This document shows, one piece after another, positions 1-8,023 of a stretch of DNA of 37,732 nt (the first letter of the stretch is position 1; each line of letters begins with the position of its first letter). The stretch lies in contig NZ_JAAIUV010000028.1 of the NCBI RefSeq assembly GCF_010975035.1, forward strand, positions 1 through 37,732, in the 5' to 3' direction. The stretch comes from Neobacillus thermocopriae (GTDB taxonomy: Bacteria; Bacillota; Bacilli; Bacillales; Cytobacillaceae). Both the position numbers and the translations under genes were made by a program. The notes under the pieces are model-generated. The model made no database searches and was not told the DNA's origin. It saw nothing but the letters and a program-made list of their open reading frames with translations.

Positions 1-74
1 CAAAAATGGTATAATAATTGACCCCGTAGGGGTCAAATTAAAGTTAATATAGACCAAAAATTGCTTAAAATTTG

Positions 75-113
75 AAAAGGCATTTCGAATTAAGTTTATT
101 CGGAATGCCTTTT
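75..113 (+). terminator. hairpin with T run in foreign left-edge DNA
   Basis: The arms at 75-90 and 98-113 pair almost fully (AAGGCATT...AATGCCTT core) around a 7-nt loop and end in TTTT. It lies inside what would be copD, so it belongs to the sequence that interrupts copD. A second perfect hairpin, TTGACCCC-gta-GGGGTCAA, is at 18-36. Confidence 0.6.
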
Positions 114-123
114 GTCTACAATC

Positions 124-279
124 TGAAGCAACTCCAAGAGTTGCTGTTAATAATATCGGTTTAGGAATTTTTAAATCTGGACGAACCTTTTTAGGAACGA
201 GATATAAAATAAAACTCCCCAGTAATAAGGAAAAGCTCAAGTATAGGAGTGCTTCACTAAGAATTGAAATGACAACCAT
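124..279 (-). pseudogene. copD: copD 5' stub (copper resistance membrane protein), truncated
   Basis: The ATG at 277-279 overlaps the copC stop codon by one base (TAATG), the usual sign of translational coupling. The first ~50 residues begin MVVISILSEALLYLSF and form one hydrophobic helix, then VPKKVRPDLKIPKPILLTATLG, which fits the N-terminus of CopD/YcnJ-type copper transport proteins. After about residue 52 the frame stays open to the window edge, but it is polar, has no further membrane helices and runs through a terminator hairpin. I infer that the gene is broken at about 121-131 by an insertion, a rearrangement or a contig join. Confidence 0.6.
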
Positions 280-872
280 TAGACTTGCTTCCTCCGTTTA
301 AACAACCAGTAACTAGCGATTCCAATGATAATTAATAATACACCGATTGAAACTGGAATAATATAGTTATTAAATGTTGATTCTTCTGTTTTTTCATTGG
401 TATCAGGATTGTCGGTAGCCTTAGTATTTTTTCCTTCATCTTCTTTCTTTTCGTCCTCAGACGGAACAACCTCTTCTTGAGGATCTTCCACTGTTTGATC
501 GTCAGCTAATTGTATAGAGAAAGGAATCTCTCCTTCTAGTATATGACCATCCGCACCGATAATTTTCCAGTTAATTGTATAAGAACCATTTGCAAGCTTA
601 TCATCTAATTTACCAACTAATTTATTTCCCTCTACCGCTATAGAGGAAACAGGGATGGGATTTCCATTTGCATCTTTTAAAGTGAAAGTGCTGGCTTGCT
701 CTATATTTGTCTCATAGGTGAGGGTGATCTCTTTCAATGGTTCTGTTACCATTTCCCCTTTTTTTGGAAAGGACTCTTCCAAATGGGAGTGAGCGAATAC
801 ATTTGTTCCGAATAGAATGACTAACATGGAAAGGATAAGAGAGATTTTTTTATACATCATTTTCAACTCCAT
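279..872 (-). CDS. copC: CopC-domain copper-binding protein with C-terminal membrane anchor
   Basis: This 197-residue exported protein has a signal peptide (about residues 7-27, ending NVFA-HSH). A CopC/YcnJ-type domain follows, starting at the mature N-terminal His (HSHLEESFPKKGE) and continuing to about residue 125 (DGHILEGEIPFSI). In this family the N-terminal His and the later Asp/His residues bind Cu(II). Next come an acidic, Glu/Lys-rich linker (about 128-165) and a final transmembrane helix (about 170-190) with a KRRK stop-transfer end. It would sit on the outer face of the membrane and pass or sequester copper with CopD, whose start codon overlaps its stop. In B. subtilis the two activities are fused in YcnJ. 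The copper role is family knowledge. Confidence 0.85.
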   Translation of the reverse strand: MELKMMYKKISLILSMLVILFGTNVFAHSHLEESFPKKGEMVTEPLKEITLTYETNIEQASTFTLKDANGNPIPVSSIAVEGNKLVGKLDDKLANGSYTINWKIIGADGHILEGEIPFSIQLADDQTVEDPQEEVVPSEDEKKEDEGKNTKATDNPDTNEKTEESTFNNYIIPVSIGVLLIIIGIASYWLFKRRKQV

Positions 873-979
873 TATATTGTTAACTTTATCTGTAGTTCAT
901 TCTATCATCATTTGGTAACCTCTACTATCTTTTTCATGCTAATTTTCACAAAGCTTTCATAATTAGATGTTTGTGAGAA

Positions 980-1429
980 CTAAAGCAATTTAATACAGTA
1001 TTCGCAATATGGATCGCCATTCACATTACATTTTACTTCTTTCACCATTACTTTCCCATTATTAAAACGTGAAATAGCACCTTCGAGTATAGCTCCTTCT
1101 AAATCACAAGTTTTATTCCCTGGATGAGTGGGAAGACCTTTACAAAAACAATCATCTATTCGTATATGTATTTCTTTCTCTGTGGATTCAATGATACTAG
1201 GAATCCCTATTTTTAATTCCTTGAAAAAGGAGAGTACTTCTTCCATATTTTCTACTGGCAAACTTTGTCCAATTTTTCGGCCGACGGTCTTTGTTGTACT
1301 AGCCCCTTTCATAGGTAATCCTTGATACATCCCTATTAAACGAACCGACCGAAATAACTCCAAGGGGACGCTGTCGCCTAATGTTTTACGATGAATTAGT
1401 TTCATATCTTCATAAGTAAAAAGATCCAT
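980..1429 (-). CDS. V4R-domain, cysteine-rich sensor-like protein
   Basis: This protein of about 149 residues belongs to the 4-vinyl reductase (V4R) family, a small-ligand or metal-binding domain found in regulators and stand-alone proteins. From the ATG at 1429, Cys 94, 96, 108, 134, 142 and 145 are visible, together with the typical CDLEGAILEGAI and CNVNGDPYCEYC stretches; these probably bind a metal. A TTG nine bases upstream would touch the AAAGGAG site, so the ATG is preferred. It is transcribed away from the DUF2249 gene, and a perfect FNR box lies 66 bp before its start. This links it by inference to low oxygen or nitrogen oxides. The ligand is not known. Confidence 0.65.
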   Translation of the reverse strand: MDLFTYEDMKLIHRKTLGDSVPLELFRSVRLIGMYQGLPMKGASTTKTVGRKIGQSLPVENMEEVLSFFKELKIGIPSIIESTEKEIHIRIDDCFCKGLPTHPGNKTCDLEGAILEGAISRFNNGKVMVKEVKCNVNGDPYCEYCIKLL

Positions 1430-1494
1430 TTTGAACAATCTCCTTTATTTAGTATTTTTGTACTTTCATTTTATATAAGAAAAAATAAAATCCC

Positions 1495-1508
1495 TTGATT
1501 TATATCAA
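1495..1508. promoter_or_regulatory. perfect FNR/ANR box
   Basis: TTGAT-TTAT-ATCAA matches the FNR consensus TTGAT-N4-ATCAA with no mismatch. It lies between the divergent V4R and DUF2249 genes, so it could serve both. The FNR-type regulator encoded 300 bp away carries the matching E-SR recognition residues. Confidence 0.8.
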
Positions 1509-1585
1509 TTCGGTTCAATAAACAAATAGATAAACTGAGTAACAGAAAGTTTATTCAAATTCAGTCAATAAGGAGAGAAAATAGG

Positions 1586-1834
1586 ATGTTTGAAATCATT
1601 AATAATAAAGTAGTCATGGATGTTCGAGAGCGAATTGCCCGAGGCGAACATCCAAGAGGAGAGATTCTTCAATATATTAAACATGCACCTATAGGAACTA
1701 TTTTTGAAATTCATCTGCCATTTCGCCCAGAACCACTCATAGCAAATATACAATCACTCGGGATGAATGTGATTGTCAATGAGCTTGAGCCTCATCATGT
1801 CCGGCTAATGACTGTAAAACTTGACGAAATTTAA
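1586..1834 (+). CDS. DUF2249-domain protein (TusA-like fold)
   Basis: The 82-residue protein is a single DUF2249 domain. It shows the family pattern MDVRERIARGEHPRGEI, then G-IFEIHLPFRPEPLI and a closing beta strand (HVRLMTVKL). DUF2249 proteins are TusA-like small proteins, often found near nitrite, nitric oxide or hemerythrin genes; their chemistry is not settled. The ribosome binding site AAGGAGAG precedes the ATG. Its stop codon overlaps the stop of the convergent fnr-type gene. The perfect FNR box 78 bp upstream suggests induction when oxygen is low. Confidence 0.75.
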   Translation: MFEIINNKVVMDVRERIARGEHPRGEILQYIKHAPIGTIFEIHLPFRPEPLIANIQSLGMNVIVNELEPHHVRLMTVKLDEI

Positions 1835-2532
1835 TTCATTTCTGCTATTTGTTTAAGTTGATTCAATTCCAGAATTTGTATATGGCGAGGGCCGTTTACA
1901 CGAATCAAACGCTGAGATACAAAAGACTGAAGTTTGCGACTGACAGTTTCTGGAGTTGTTCCGATATAGCAGGCTAAATCTTTTTTTGTTATTGGCAGGG
2001 TAAAGGAGTGGTTTTTTGCCATCAGTTTATCGTGAAAAAGAATCAATACTTTAGCAAGGCGCTGTTCTACTTCCATCAAGCTTAATAACCCAACGGATTC
2101 ATCGGCCTCATGTAACCGGTCATTCAAGGCAAGCAGAAAACGATACGATAAATGGGCGTTACTTTCCATGGTGGATAGAAAATCTTTTTTGTTGATAAAA
2201 CAAATAACCGTCTTTTTCACAGCTTCCGCATTTACATAGTGTGTTTCATTTTTTAGCAGTGAAAATAAGCCGAAGAAATCACCTGGAAATAATAAACGAA
2301 CAATTTGTTCTTTTCCACCTGCTGACATTTTTGTTAGTTTAATGACTCCCTCATTGACGACAAATAATGTATCGGACCGTTCTCCCTCCTGAAAAATTAA
2401 TTCTCCTTTGGAGTATGTTTTGCTTCTTGTGACCTTTTGTAATAGTTGGAGATCTGCCTCATTTAAACCTTGAAAAACGGGAACAGACATAATGCATAGA
2501 GCTTCGTGTGAGCAGCCATTTCCACAGCACAT
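1831..2532 (-). CDS. fnr: FNR-type oxygen-responsive transcription regulator
   Basis: This 233-residue Crp/Fnr protein has four N-terminal cysteines (C2, C3, C7, C13, read MCCGNGCSHEALC) and an internal C111 in TVICFINKKDF. That context matches E. coli FNR Cys122, so an oxygen-labile [4Fe-4S] cluster is expected. The cyclic-nucleotide-type beta roll spans about 18-125, the dimer helix about 128-155, and the C-terminal helix-turn-helix reads TPETVSRKL with the Glu, Ser and Arg that read TTGAT half-sites. B. subtilis Fnr is different: its cluster cysteines are C-terminal and its box is TGTGA-N6-TCACA. This protein is therefore closer to the FNR/ANR type. A near-perfect box upstream suggests autoregulation. 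Confidence 0.8.
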   Translation of the reverse strand: MCCGNGCSHEALCIMSVPVFQGLNEADLQLLQKVTRSKTYSKGELIFQEGERSDTLFVVNEGVIKLTKMSAGGKEQIVRLLFPGDFFGLFSLLKNETHYVNAEAVKKTVICFINKKDFLSTMESNAHLSYRFLLALNDRLHEADESVGLLSLMEVEQRLAKVLILFHDKLMAKNHSFTLPITKKDLACYIGTTPETVSRKLQSFVSQRLIRVNGPRHIQILELNQLKQIAEMN

Positions 2533-2591
2533 GATTGATTCCCCCCAATCCTTTTATAAATTCATAGTATCTTCTAACATTTATTTTGGTA

Positions 2592-2605
2592 GTGATATGT
2601 ATCAA
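2592..2605. promoter_or_regulatory. near-perfect FNR box before fnr
   Basis: GTGAT-ATGT-ATCAA differs from the FNR consensus at one base. It lies 60 bp upstream of the regulator's start codon, a position that fits autoregulation. Confidence 0.55.
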
Positions 2606-2709
2606 TGGGGGTTCATAAATAATCTGGACACCATGAGCTTATTAAGTTAGTATCAAATGGTTAACATTGAATAAATAATAAGAAAAAAACTTCGATAAAG
2701 GAGTCAAAT

Positions 2710-3846
2710 ATGTTGAACACGTTCAAACCATTTCTTCAGGAGGCGTGGAAAAAATCGGGATTTCAAACGATGGCCTCCATTCAGGAGAAAGCAATTCCAT
2801 TAATCCTGGAAGGCAAGGATGTGATTGCTGAATCACCTACAGGAACGGGTAAAACCCTTGCTTACTTATTGCCGTTGCTACAAAAGATAGAACCGGAATC
2901 ATCAGCCTTGCAAGCGGTAGTTTTGGCTTCTTCACAGGAATTGGTGATGCAGATTTTTCAGGAATTTCAAAAGTGGTCCGAAGGCAGTGGTATTAGAGGG
3001 ACTTCCATTATTGGCGGAGCAAACTTAAAACGGCAGATAGAAAAATTAAAAAAGCGTCCACATGTGATATTTGCTACTCCAGGGCGGCTATTTGAGCTCA
3101 TCAAGCAGAAGAAAGTCAAAATGCATGAAGTCAAGATGATTGTATTAGATGAGGGCGATCAACTTCTCACAAAAGAGCATTTAAGCACCGTGCAGAATAT
3201 TATCAAATCGACAATGGGAGACCGCCAAGTTGTTTTGTTTTCAGCCACGCTGAATTCAGCCGCAGAAAAATTAGCAAAAGAAATCACTAGAGACTCTGAA
3301 TTGATTCGAATTTCCCGGGATGAATCGGTTTCATCCGGAGGAGTGGAGCATATTTATTTTGTAAGTGAGCGCCGGGATAAAATCAAACTTCTTGAAAAAA
3401 TTGCTCGATTAGATGGAAGCAAATCGTTGGCTTTCATTAATGACATTAGCGAGCTTCAAGTATTAAAAGAAAAACTTCAATATAAGAAGCTGTCAGTAGC
3501 CATTTTACATAGTGAAATGAATAAATTAGAGCGAAAACAAGCCCTTAAAGCCTTCCGTGAGGGGAAAATAAATATGCTTATCGCGACTGATGTGGCTGCA
3601 AGAGGGCTGGACATTCAAGGAATTACTCATGTAGTCGGAATTGATCTTCCGAAAGACCTCTCCCAATATGTTCACCGGGCCGGCAGAACAGGTCGGATGG
3701 GGGCAAGCGGGACCGTCATCTCGCTTGTGACACAAAGGGAAGAACGAGAACTGAAACAATATTGCCGGCAATTAAAAATAACACCGAAAAAGCGAACTTT
3801 TTATAAAGGGCAAATTGTAAAGTTTGAGGAAAAGTTAAAGAAATAA
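2710..3846 (+). CDS. yfmL: DEAD-box family ATP-dependent RNA helicase (YfmL type)
   Basis: The 378-residue protein has only the two RecA-like helicase domains and no long C-terminal extension, as in B. subtilis YfmL (about the same length). Visible motifs are the Q-motif region (FQTMASIQEKAIP), Walker A SPTGTGKT (42-49), motif Ib TPGR, DEGD in place of DEAD (147-150), SAT (178-180) and motif VI HRAGRTGR. The third residue of the DEAD box varies within the family, so activity is still expected. YfmL-type helicases help ribosome assembly and growth in the cold. A GGAG ribosome binding site precedes the ATG. It stands alone, followed by a small gene. Confidence 0.85.
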   Translation: MLNTFKPFLQEAWKKSGFQTMASIQEKAIPLILEGKDVIAESPTGTGKTLAYLLPLLQKIEPESSALQAVVLASSQELVMQIFQEFQKWSEGSGIRGTSIIGGANLKRQIEKLKKRPHVIFATPGRLFELIKQKKVKMHEVKMIVLDEGDQLLTKEHLSTVQNIIKSTMGDRQVVLFSATLNSAAEKLAKEITRDSELIRISRDESVSSGGVEHIYFVSERRDKIKLLEKIARLDGSKSLAFINDISELQVLKEKLQYKKLSVAILHSEMNKLERKQALKAFREGKINMLIATDVAARGLDIQGITHVVGIDLPKDLSQYVHRAGRTGRMGASGTVISLVTQREERELKQYCRQLKITPKKRTFYKGQIVKFEEKLKK

Positions 3847-3948
3847 GCAGATTATGTCTTTCATCATGAAGAATGCTCAGAAGATATAGAATAAGTCCCA
3901 CTGATTACACTCATACTATCATTGAATTTTCATAAAGGAGTGGCAGTT

Positions 3949-4089
3949 ATGGGAAAGCAAAAGCTGGGCAACGCAAATGCACAACGGAATAACAATGTGA
4001 AAAAAGGAATGAAAAACAGTTCTGAACTGGTTGAGTTTGAAACTGGTGAAGAATTAAAAAGAAATCGTCCTCATGGTAATCCAAGGTAA
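3949..4089 (+). CDS. small basic hypothetical protein
   Basis: A 46-residue ORF starts MGKQKLGNANAQRNNNVKKG and ends RNRPHGNPR. AAAGGAG lies 8 nt before the ATG and a strong terminator follows within 10 bases. It is hydrophilic and rich in Asn and Lys with no membrane helix. Size and composition resemble minor small acid-soluble spore proteins, but I do not recognise the family. Confidence 0.6.
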   Translation: MGKQKLGNANAQRNNNVKKGMKNSSELVEFETGEELKRNRPHGNPR

Positions 4090-4094
4090 AAAAG

Positions 4095-4131
4095 GAACGC
4101 CTCCAAAAATTTAGGAGGCGTTCTCTTTTTT
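4095..4131 (+). terminator. rho-independent terminator
   Basis: GAACGCCTCC and GGAGGCGTTC pair perfectly (10 bp) around a 9-nt loop, followed by CTTTTTT. It ends the 46-residue gene, and the reverse strand also has a T run for the convergent oxidoreductase gene. Confidence 0.9.
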
Positions 4132-4167
4132 GTCATTGCTTTCAATTCTCCCTAAAAGCGATCCATT

Positions 4168-5700
4168 CTATTCTTTTTTCAAAAGCTCCAAAGCTTTTAC
4201 GGCTGGACCTTCAATGACCTCGCCAGTATAGGAGTATCGGGAACCATGACAAGGGCAGTCCCACGTCTTTTCACCTTCATTCCACTCACATTCACAGCCC
4301 AAATGGGTACAAGTGGTGTCTACCACATACAATTTGCCGTTCTCATCCCTATAGGCACCCGCTCTTTTTCCTTCGTAAGTAACAGTTGATCCTTCGCCGG
4401 CTTGTAAATCATCTGGATCCTTTGGTACAAACTCAACTTTTCCTTTTATCAAATGTTTGGCCACATCTAAATTGGCTGACATGATGCTTTTTACATCTGG
4501 ATCGGCATGGAAGCGCTGAGGCGAGTATAATTCCATGTATGGGTTGTCACGTTCTAGAACATAATCACGTAGCAGATGGCCGGCAAGAATTCCCGTGGTC
4601 ATACCCCATTTTTTATAACCAGTTGCCATGTATATATTTTTGCGCTCCGACGTAATTGGACCTATATATGGGACTTTGTCCGATGTGATTAAATCCTGGG
4701 CAGACCAGCGATAGGAGAACTCCTGAATGCCACATATATCTTCGGCAAATTTTTCAATCGCCTCATAATGTTTCATTGTATTAATGCCTTGCCCGGTTTT
4801 GTGCCCTTCACCACCAATAATCCATAACGTTCCCCCTTCGATGGGAGTGAAACGGATCGAGCGGGAAGGGGTGTCAGCGCTTAAATACATGCCACCTGGA
4901 TATGATTTGTCCGTTTTAATGCCAATGGCATACGACCTGCTTGCATACATTCTGGCAAAATAAAGTCCCGGCTTATCATAAAAAGGGAAATGGGATGCCA
5001 TGATGACATGTCTACAGGAAACTTTATGTCCATCCTTTGTCATAACTTTCGGATTGTCGGATTGATCGTCTTGAATATCGGTTGCGGTGGTATGTTCAAA
5101 AACGAAACAACCAGATTTCACGGCTTCTTCTAACAGTGCCTTTAAAAATTTGAGTGGATGATATTGAGCCTGGTTCCGCATGATTAACGCGTTTTTAATG
5201 GAAATATCAAAAGGGATGGAGTCTGTTAAAGCCCCATCAATTCCTAGCTTTTGATAGGCTTGATACTCCGTTTTTAGTTTCTGTTCATATTCCTCGGTTG
5301 TTGCATAGAGATAAGCATCTTCTTTGCTAAAATCACAATCAATCTGTTTTTCTTTTACCTCTTTTTCAACAAATTCAATAGCATTTGTGTGTGATTCATA
5401 ATAAAGTTTTGCCTTGTCTTCGCCAAAATGTTGGATCAATTCGTCATAAATGATGTCATGTTGTGCAGTTAGTTTGGCTGTTGTATGGCCGGTGGTGCCA
5501 TTCAATACGGTTCCTGCCTCAAGGATCGCTACTTTTTTCCCTTCTTTTGACAGTAAATAGGCAGCAGTAATACCAGTGATCCCTGCACCGACTATCGCTA
5601 CATCGACAGATATATCTTCCATTAATTTTTTAAAAGAAGGCATTTCTAATTCGCGCCAATATGGTTTTGGGAATTGAGGCATTTTCTTTGCTGAACTCAT
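4168..5700 (-). CDS. yhfW: FAD-dependent oxidoreductase with C-terminal Rieske [2Fe-2S] domain
   Basis: The 510-residue protein is a DAO-type flavoprotein fused to a Rieske domain, the same build and length as B. subtilis YhfW. The FAD-binding GxGxxG (VAIVGAGITGITAAYLL) is near residues 33-50 and is followed by ILEAG. The Rieske cluster ligands are visible as C464-T-H466 and C482-P-C-H485 (CTHLGC and CPCHGS). It presumably oxidises an amine or amino acid and passes electrons to the cluster, but the substrate is unknown. An AGGGGATC ribosome binding site precedes the ATG. The gene ends against the terminator at 4095-4131. Confidence 0.85.
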   Translation of the reverse strand: MSSAKKMPQFPKPYWRELEMPSFKKLMEDISVDVAIVGAGITGITAAYLLSKEGKKVAILEAGTVLNGTTGHTTAKLTAQHDIIYDELIQHFGEDKAKLYYESHTNAIEFVEKEVKEKQIDCDFSKEDAYLYATTEEYEQKLKTEYQAYQKLGIDGALTDSIPFDISIKNALIMRNQAQYHPLKFLKALLEEAVKSGCFVFEHTTATDIQDDQSDNPKVMTKDGHKVSCRHVIMASHFPFYDKPGLYFARMYASRSYAIGIKTDKSYPGGMYLSADTPSRSIRFTPIEGGTLWIIGGEGHKTGQGINTMKHYEAIEKFAEDICGIQEFSYRWSAQDLITSDKVPYIGPITSERKNIYMATGYKKWGMTTGILAGHLLRDYVLERDNPYMELYSPQRFHADPDVKSIMSANLDVAKHLIKGKVEFVPKDPDDLQAGEGSTVTYEGKRAGAYRDENGKLYVVDTTCTHLGCECEWNEGEKTWDCPCHGSRYSYTGEVIEGPAVKALELLKKE

Positions 5701-5788
5701 AAGATCCCCTCCAAGTGAAAATAGAATAAGTTTAATTTTTCCTAAATAGAAAAATTTTATGTGACTGGAGGGAATGGATTAATAGCTC

Positions 5789-5820
5789 AATAAAAAGAAG
5801 CCCATATAAAAGGGCTCCCA
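5789..5820 (-). terminator. rho-independent terminator
   Basis: On the minus strand GGAGCCC and GGGCTTC pair around an 8-nt loop and run into TTTTTATT. It follows the 44-residue membrane protein gene. Confidence 0.75.
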
Positions 5821-5821
5821 A

Positions 5822-5956
5822 TTATTCTGTATGGATCTTATCAATTCTGGTCGCATCTTCTGAATGAAGGGCCTGTTTTAAAAAATAAACAAGGGTTCCG
5901 CCTAGCAATCCTAGACAACTTAAGAAACCAATCGTGAGTATCCACCATATAACCAT
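5822..5956 (-). CDS. small single-pass membrane protein
   Basis: The 44-residue ORF begins MVIWWILTIGFLSCLGLLGG, one transmembrane helix, and ends with a charged tail (HSEDATRIDKIHTE). GGGGGAG sits 6 nt before the ATG, and a terminator starts two bases after the stop. No known family is recognised. The context gives no clear function. Confidence 0.55.
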   Translation of the reverse strand: MVIWWILTIGFLSCLGLLGGTLVYFLKQALHSEDATRIDKIHTE

Positions 5957-6033
5957 TTGGTTCTCCCCCTTATGCATGCACCGTGTTTCTTACAGATATA
6001 TGCTTGGGGGAGGGGATTCTTTCCAATAATTTG

Positions 6034-6417
6034 TTAATGTTCGTCCTTTTTCTTTAGATTAGTGTAATAATCCACTTTTTTAATATTAACACCGACAAAA
6101 GTTTCTATAATGGATTGACCACCAGCAATGGAAAAAATCAGGATAAAAACAAAGGCAACCTTTGGGAAAAGAAGATAAGCTGTTCCGATCAATATGGCGC
6201 TCCACACACCGGCACACCAATAACATTTTAATAAATATCCGAACATCGATTTAGGTACTTCCTTTGTCTCCACAGTCCCATTTTCCGATTCCACTTTTAC
6301 TTTTTTAACAAAAGGTTTCCGGATAATTTCGGTGATCTTATCAAAAACAATTAAATGGGTAAAGCGATAGCTGGCCAATATTAACATGATATAGGTCATC
6401 CAGGAAATGTCTCTCAA
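6034..6417 (-). CDS. DUF1360 membrane protein (YngL-like)
   Basis: From a TTG start at 6415-6417 this gives 127 residues. A GGAGG site lies 7 nt upstream of that TTG, whereas longer starts up to 6558 lack a site and add an unrelated hydrophilic N-terminus. Visible are an N-terminal helix (YIMLILASYRFTHLIVFD), a charged loop, the family signature YLLKCYWCAGVWSAI and two further helices. DUF1360 proteins are small integral membrane proteins, several tied to sporulation in Bacillus; no activity is established. It is divergent from the lia genes. Confidence 0.75.
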   Translation of the reverse strand: MRDISWMTYIMLILASYRFTHLIVFDKITEIIRKPFVKKVKVESENGTVETKEVPKSMFGYLLKCYWCAGVWSAILIGTAYLLFPKVAFVFILIFSIAGGQSIIETFVGVNIKKVDYYTNLKKKDEH

Positions 6418-6779
6418 TTTTCGTCCTCCAAAATTTATTAAAATCAATAAATTGCACTTGTGTCGCTCAAGGAGTGATATGATGTCTCGTTTCCTTTTAT
6501 ATTTTGAGTTTGAAATCAAAATTCTATCCGAGTAACTGTCACCAGCATTCGTTGCCACCCTATAAGAAACAGCTCCAGTCCTTATTTTTAACTCGACTAC
6601 ACGAATAGGAAATCATTTCTTACTTCACTACTCGGTGTAGAAGATCAACTTTAGCTGTTTAGGGACTGACCTTTTCTACGTCTCGGGTCCTATAAAAAAA
6701 TCAAGCTCAAGCGCAATTTTGAGAGAAAGAGAAAAAAGGTAAGATGAAATCAAGATAAAGAAAGGAAGTGAACAGGAAG

Positions 6780-7127
6780 ATGAAAAAATTTGGTTTACTT
6801 TTGGCAGGAGGAATAGCAGCTGCGGTGTTACTTTCAACCATTGTCCCAATGATTGGGCTGGCGGTTAGCTTGGTACTCCTATACTTGATTTTCAAACAGT
6901 TTTTAAAAGCTAAATCGACTGGTGCAAAGATCGGTTTGGGGATCGTCGGCTTCATTGTGTTAGTGGCTTCCATTCATAATGTACCAGCTGTCATCGGCTT
7001 GGTTGCAGCTTATGTCTTGTATCTTGTTTACAAAAATTGGAATAGTAACAAAGTGAGCAAAGTGAAAGAAGACTCAGACCCATTCACCAATTTTGAAAAA
7101 CAGTGGAATGAATTGAATAAATGTTAA
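6780..7127 (+). CDS. liaI: LiaI-like small membrane protein
   Basis: A 115-residue protein with three hydrophobic segments (about 4-22, 24-42 and 50-82 after MKKFGLLLAGG) and a hydrophilic C-terminal tail. Size, topology and position directly before liaH match LiaI, the membrane anchor that recruits LiaH in B. subtilis. AAAGGAAG precedes the ATG by 11 nt; a GTG 12 bases upstream would overlap that site and is not preferred. Expression is expected to respond to cell-wall antibiotics through LiaR. An imperfect inverted repeat (TAGGGAC...GGTCCTA, about 6659-6692) lies upstream and might be a LiaR site, but I cannot confirm it. Confidence 0.7.
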   Translation: MKKFGLLLAGGIAAAVLLSTIVPMIGLAVSLVLLYLIFKQFLKAKSTGAKIGLGIVGFIVLVASIHNVPAVIGLVAAYVLYLVYKNWNSNKVSKVKEDSDPFTNFEKQWNELNKC

Positions 7128-7202
7128 TTGGAATTGTATTTAAGGCTTAAAGTGGAAAATTGAAAAAATCAAATTCATTAATTATAAAAGGAGTGTTTAA
7201 AT

Positions 7203-7847
7203 ATGGCAAACTTATTTACAAGAATTAAAAACACAATTTTAGCAGATTTGCATGAAGTTCTTGATCAAAAAGAAAAGAAAAACCCAATTGCCCTATTAAA
7301 TCAATATCTTCGCGAATCGGAGCAGGAAACAGAAAAAGTTCGCAAATTAGTAGAACGTCAACATAATTTGAAAGATGAATTTACACGAGAATATCATCAA
7401 GCACTTGAATTAGCAGAAAAAAGAAAGTATCAAGCAGAAGTTGCTTCTAAAGCTGGTGAAACAGAGCTTTATGAGTTCGCCCATGCAGAGCATATGCAAT
7501 ATACAGAACGTGCTCAGCGCCTACAAGCTGCACTTGAAAAAGTGAATGACCAACTTAAAGAATTAGAACGTAAGTATGAAGAAATGAAACATAAATTAAA
7601 GGATATGCATCTTCGTCGAATGGAATTAATGGGCCGTGAAAATATTGCTCGTGCTAACCATCGAATTAATCAAGTATTAGAGTCCAATGACTATTCAGAT
7701 AAATCTTATTCACGTTTTCAAGAAATCGACAACTATCTTAACCGATTAGAACATCAAGTGAATAGCTCTTATTATCGAAGCACCATTGACGCGAGAATTG
7801 CAGAGTTAGAAAAACAAATGAAAATCGAAGAAAGTAAGTCCAATTAA
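7203..7847 (+). CDS. liaH: LiaH, PspA/IM30-family phage-shock-like protein
   Basis: The 214-residue protein is almost entirely charged coiled coil, beginning with an N-terminal amphipathic segment (MANLFTRIKNTILADLHEV) and the family pattern NPIALLNQYLRESEQE. PspA/Vipp1/LiaH proteins build large ESCRT-III-like rings that patch or protect the cytoplasmic membrane. LiaH is the main product of the B. subtilis lia response to bacitracin and similar drugs. A strong AAAGGAG lies before the ATG. It is 75 bp behind liaI and is followed by a terminator, so liaI-liaH is probably one transcript. Confidence 0.9.
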   Translation: MANLFTRIKNTILADLHEVLDQKEKKNPIALLNQYLRESEQETEKVRKLVERQHNLKDEFTREYHQALELAEKRKYQAEVASKAGETELYEFAHAEHMQYTERAQRLQAALEKVNDQLKELERKYEEMKHKLKDMHLRRMELMGRENIARANHRINQVLESNDYSDKSYSRFQEIDNYLNRLEHQVNSSYYRSTIDARIAELEKQMKIEESKSN

Positions 7848-7870
7848 GGGCAAATATGGTATTCTTATAG

Positions 7871-7894
7871 AGGCGCATTTTTTAGCGCCTTTTG
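7871..7894 (+). terminator. terminator between liaH and liaF
   Basis: AGGCGC and GCGCCT pair around an 8-nt loop and end in TTTT. The short stem suggests partial read-through, which would give much liaIH and little liaFSR transcript. Confidence 0.75.
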
Positions 7895-8023
7895 TGCATA
7901 AAAAGATTAGTACCTCGTAAAGTACCGCTCAATAGGCAATATAGATTTTATATGGAAGAAAAGTATAAATGGGTTTCATTTAATACTTTTCTGTTAGCTA
8001 AAATAAGAGGAAGGGGTGAGCCC

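Noticed and set aside
6417..6558. 47-codon N-terminal extension of the DUF1360 protein
   Set aside because: The extension lacks a ribosome binding site and family likeness; a GGAGG site marks the TTG at 6417 instead.
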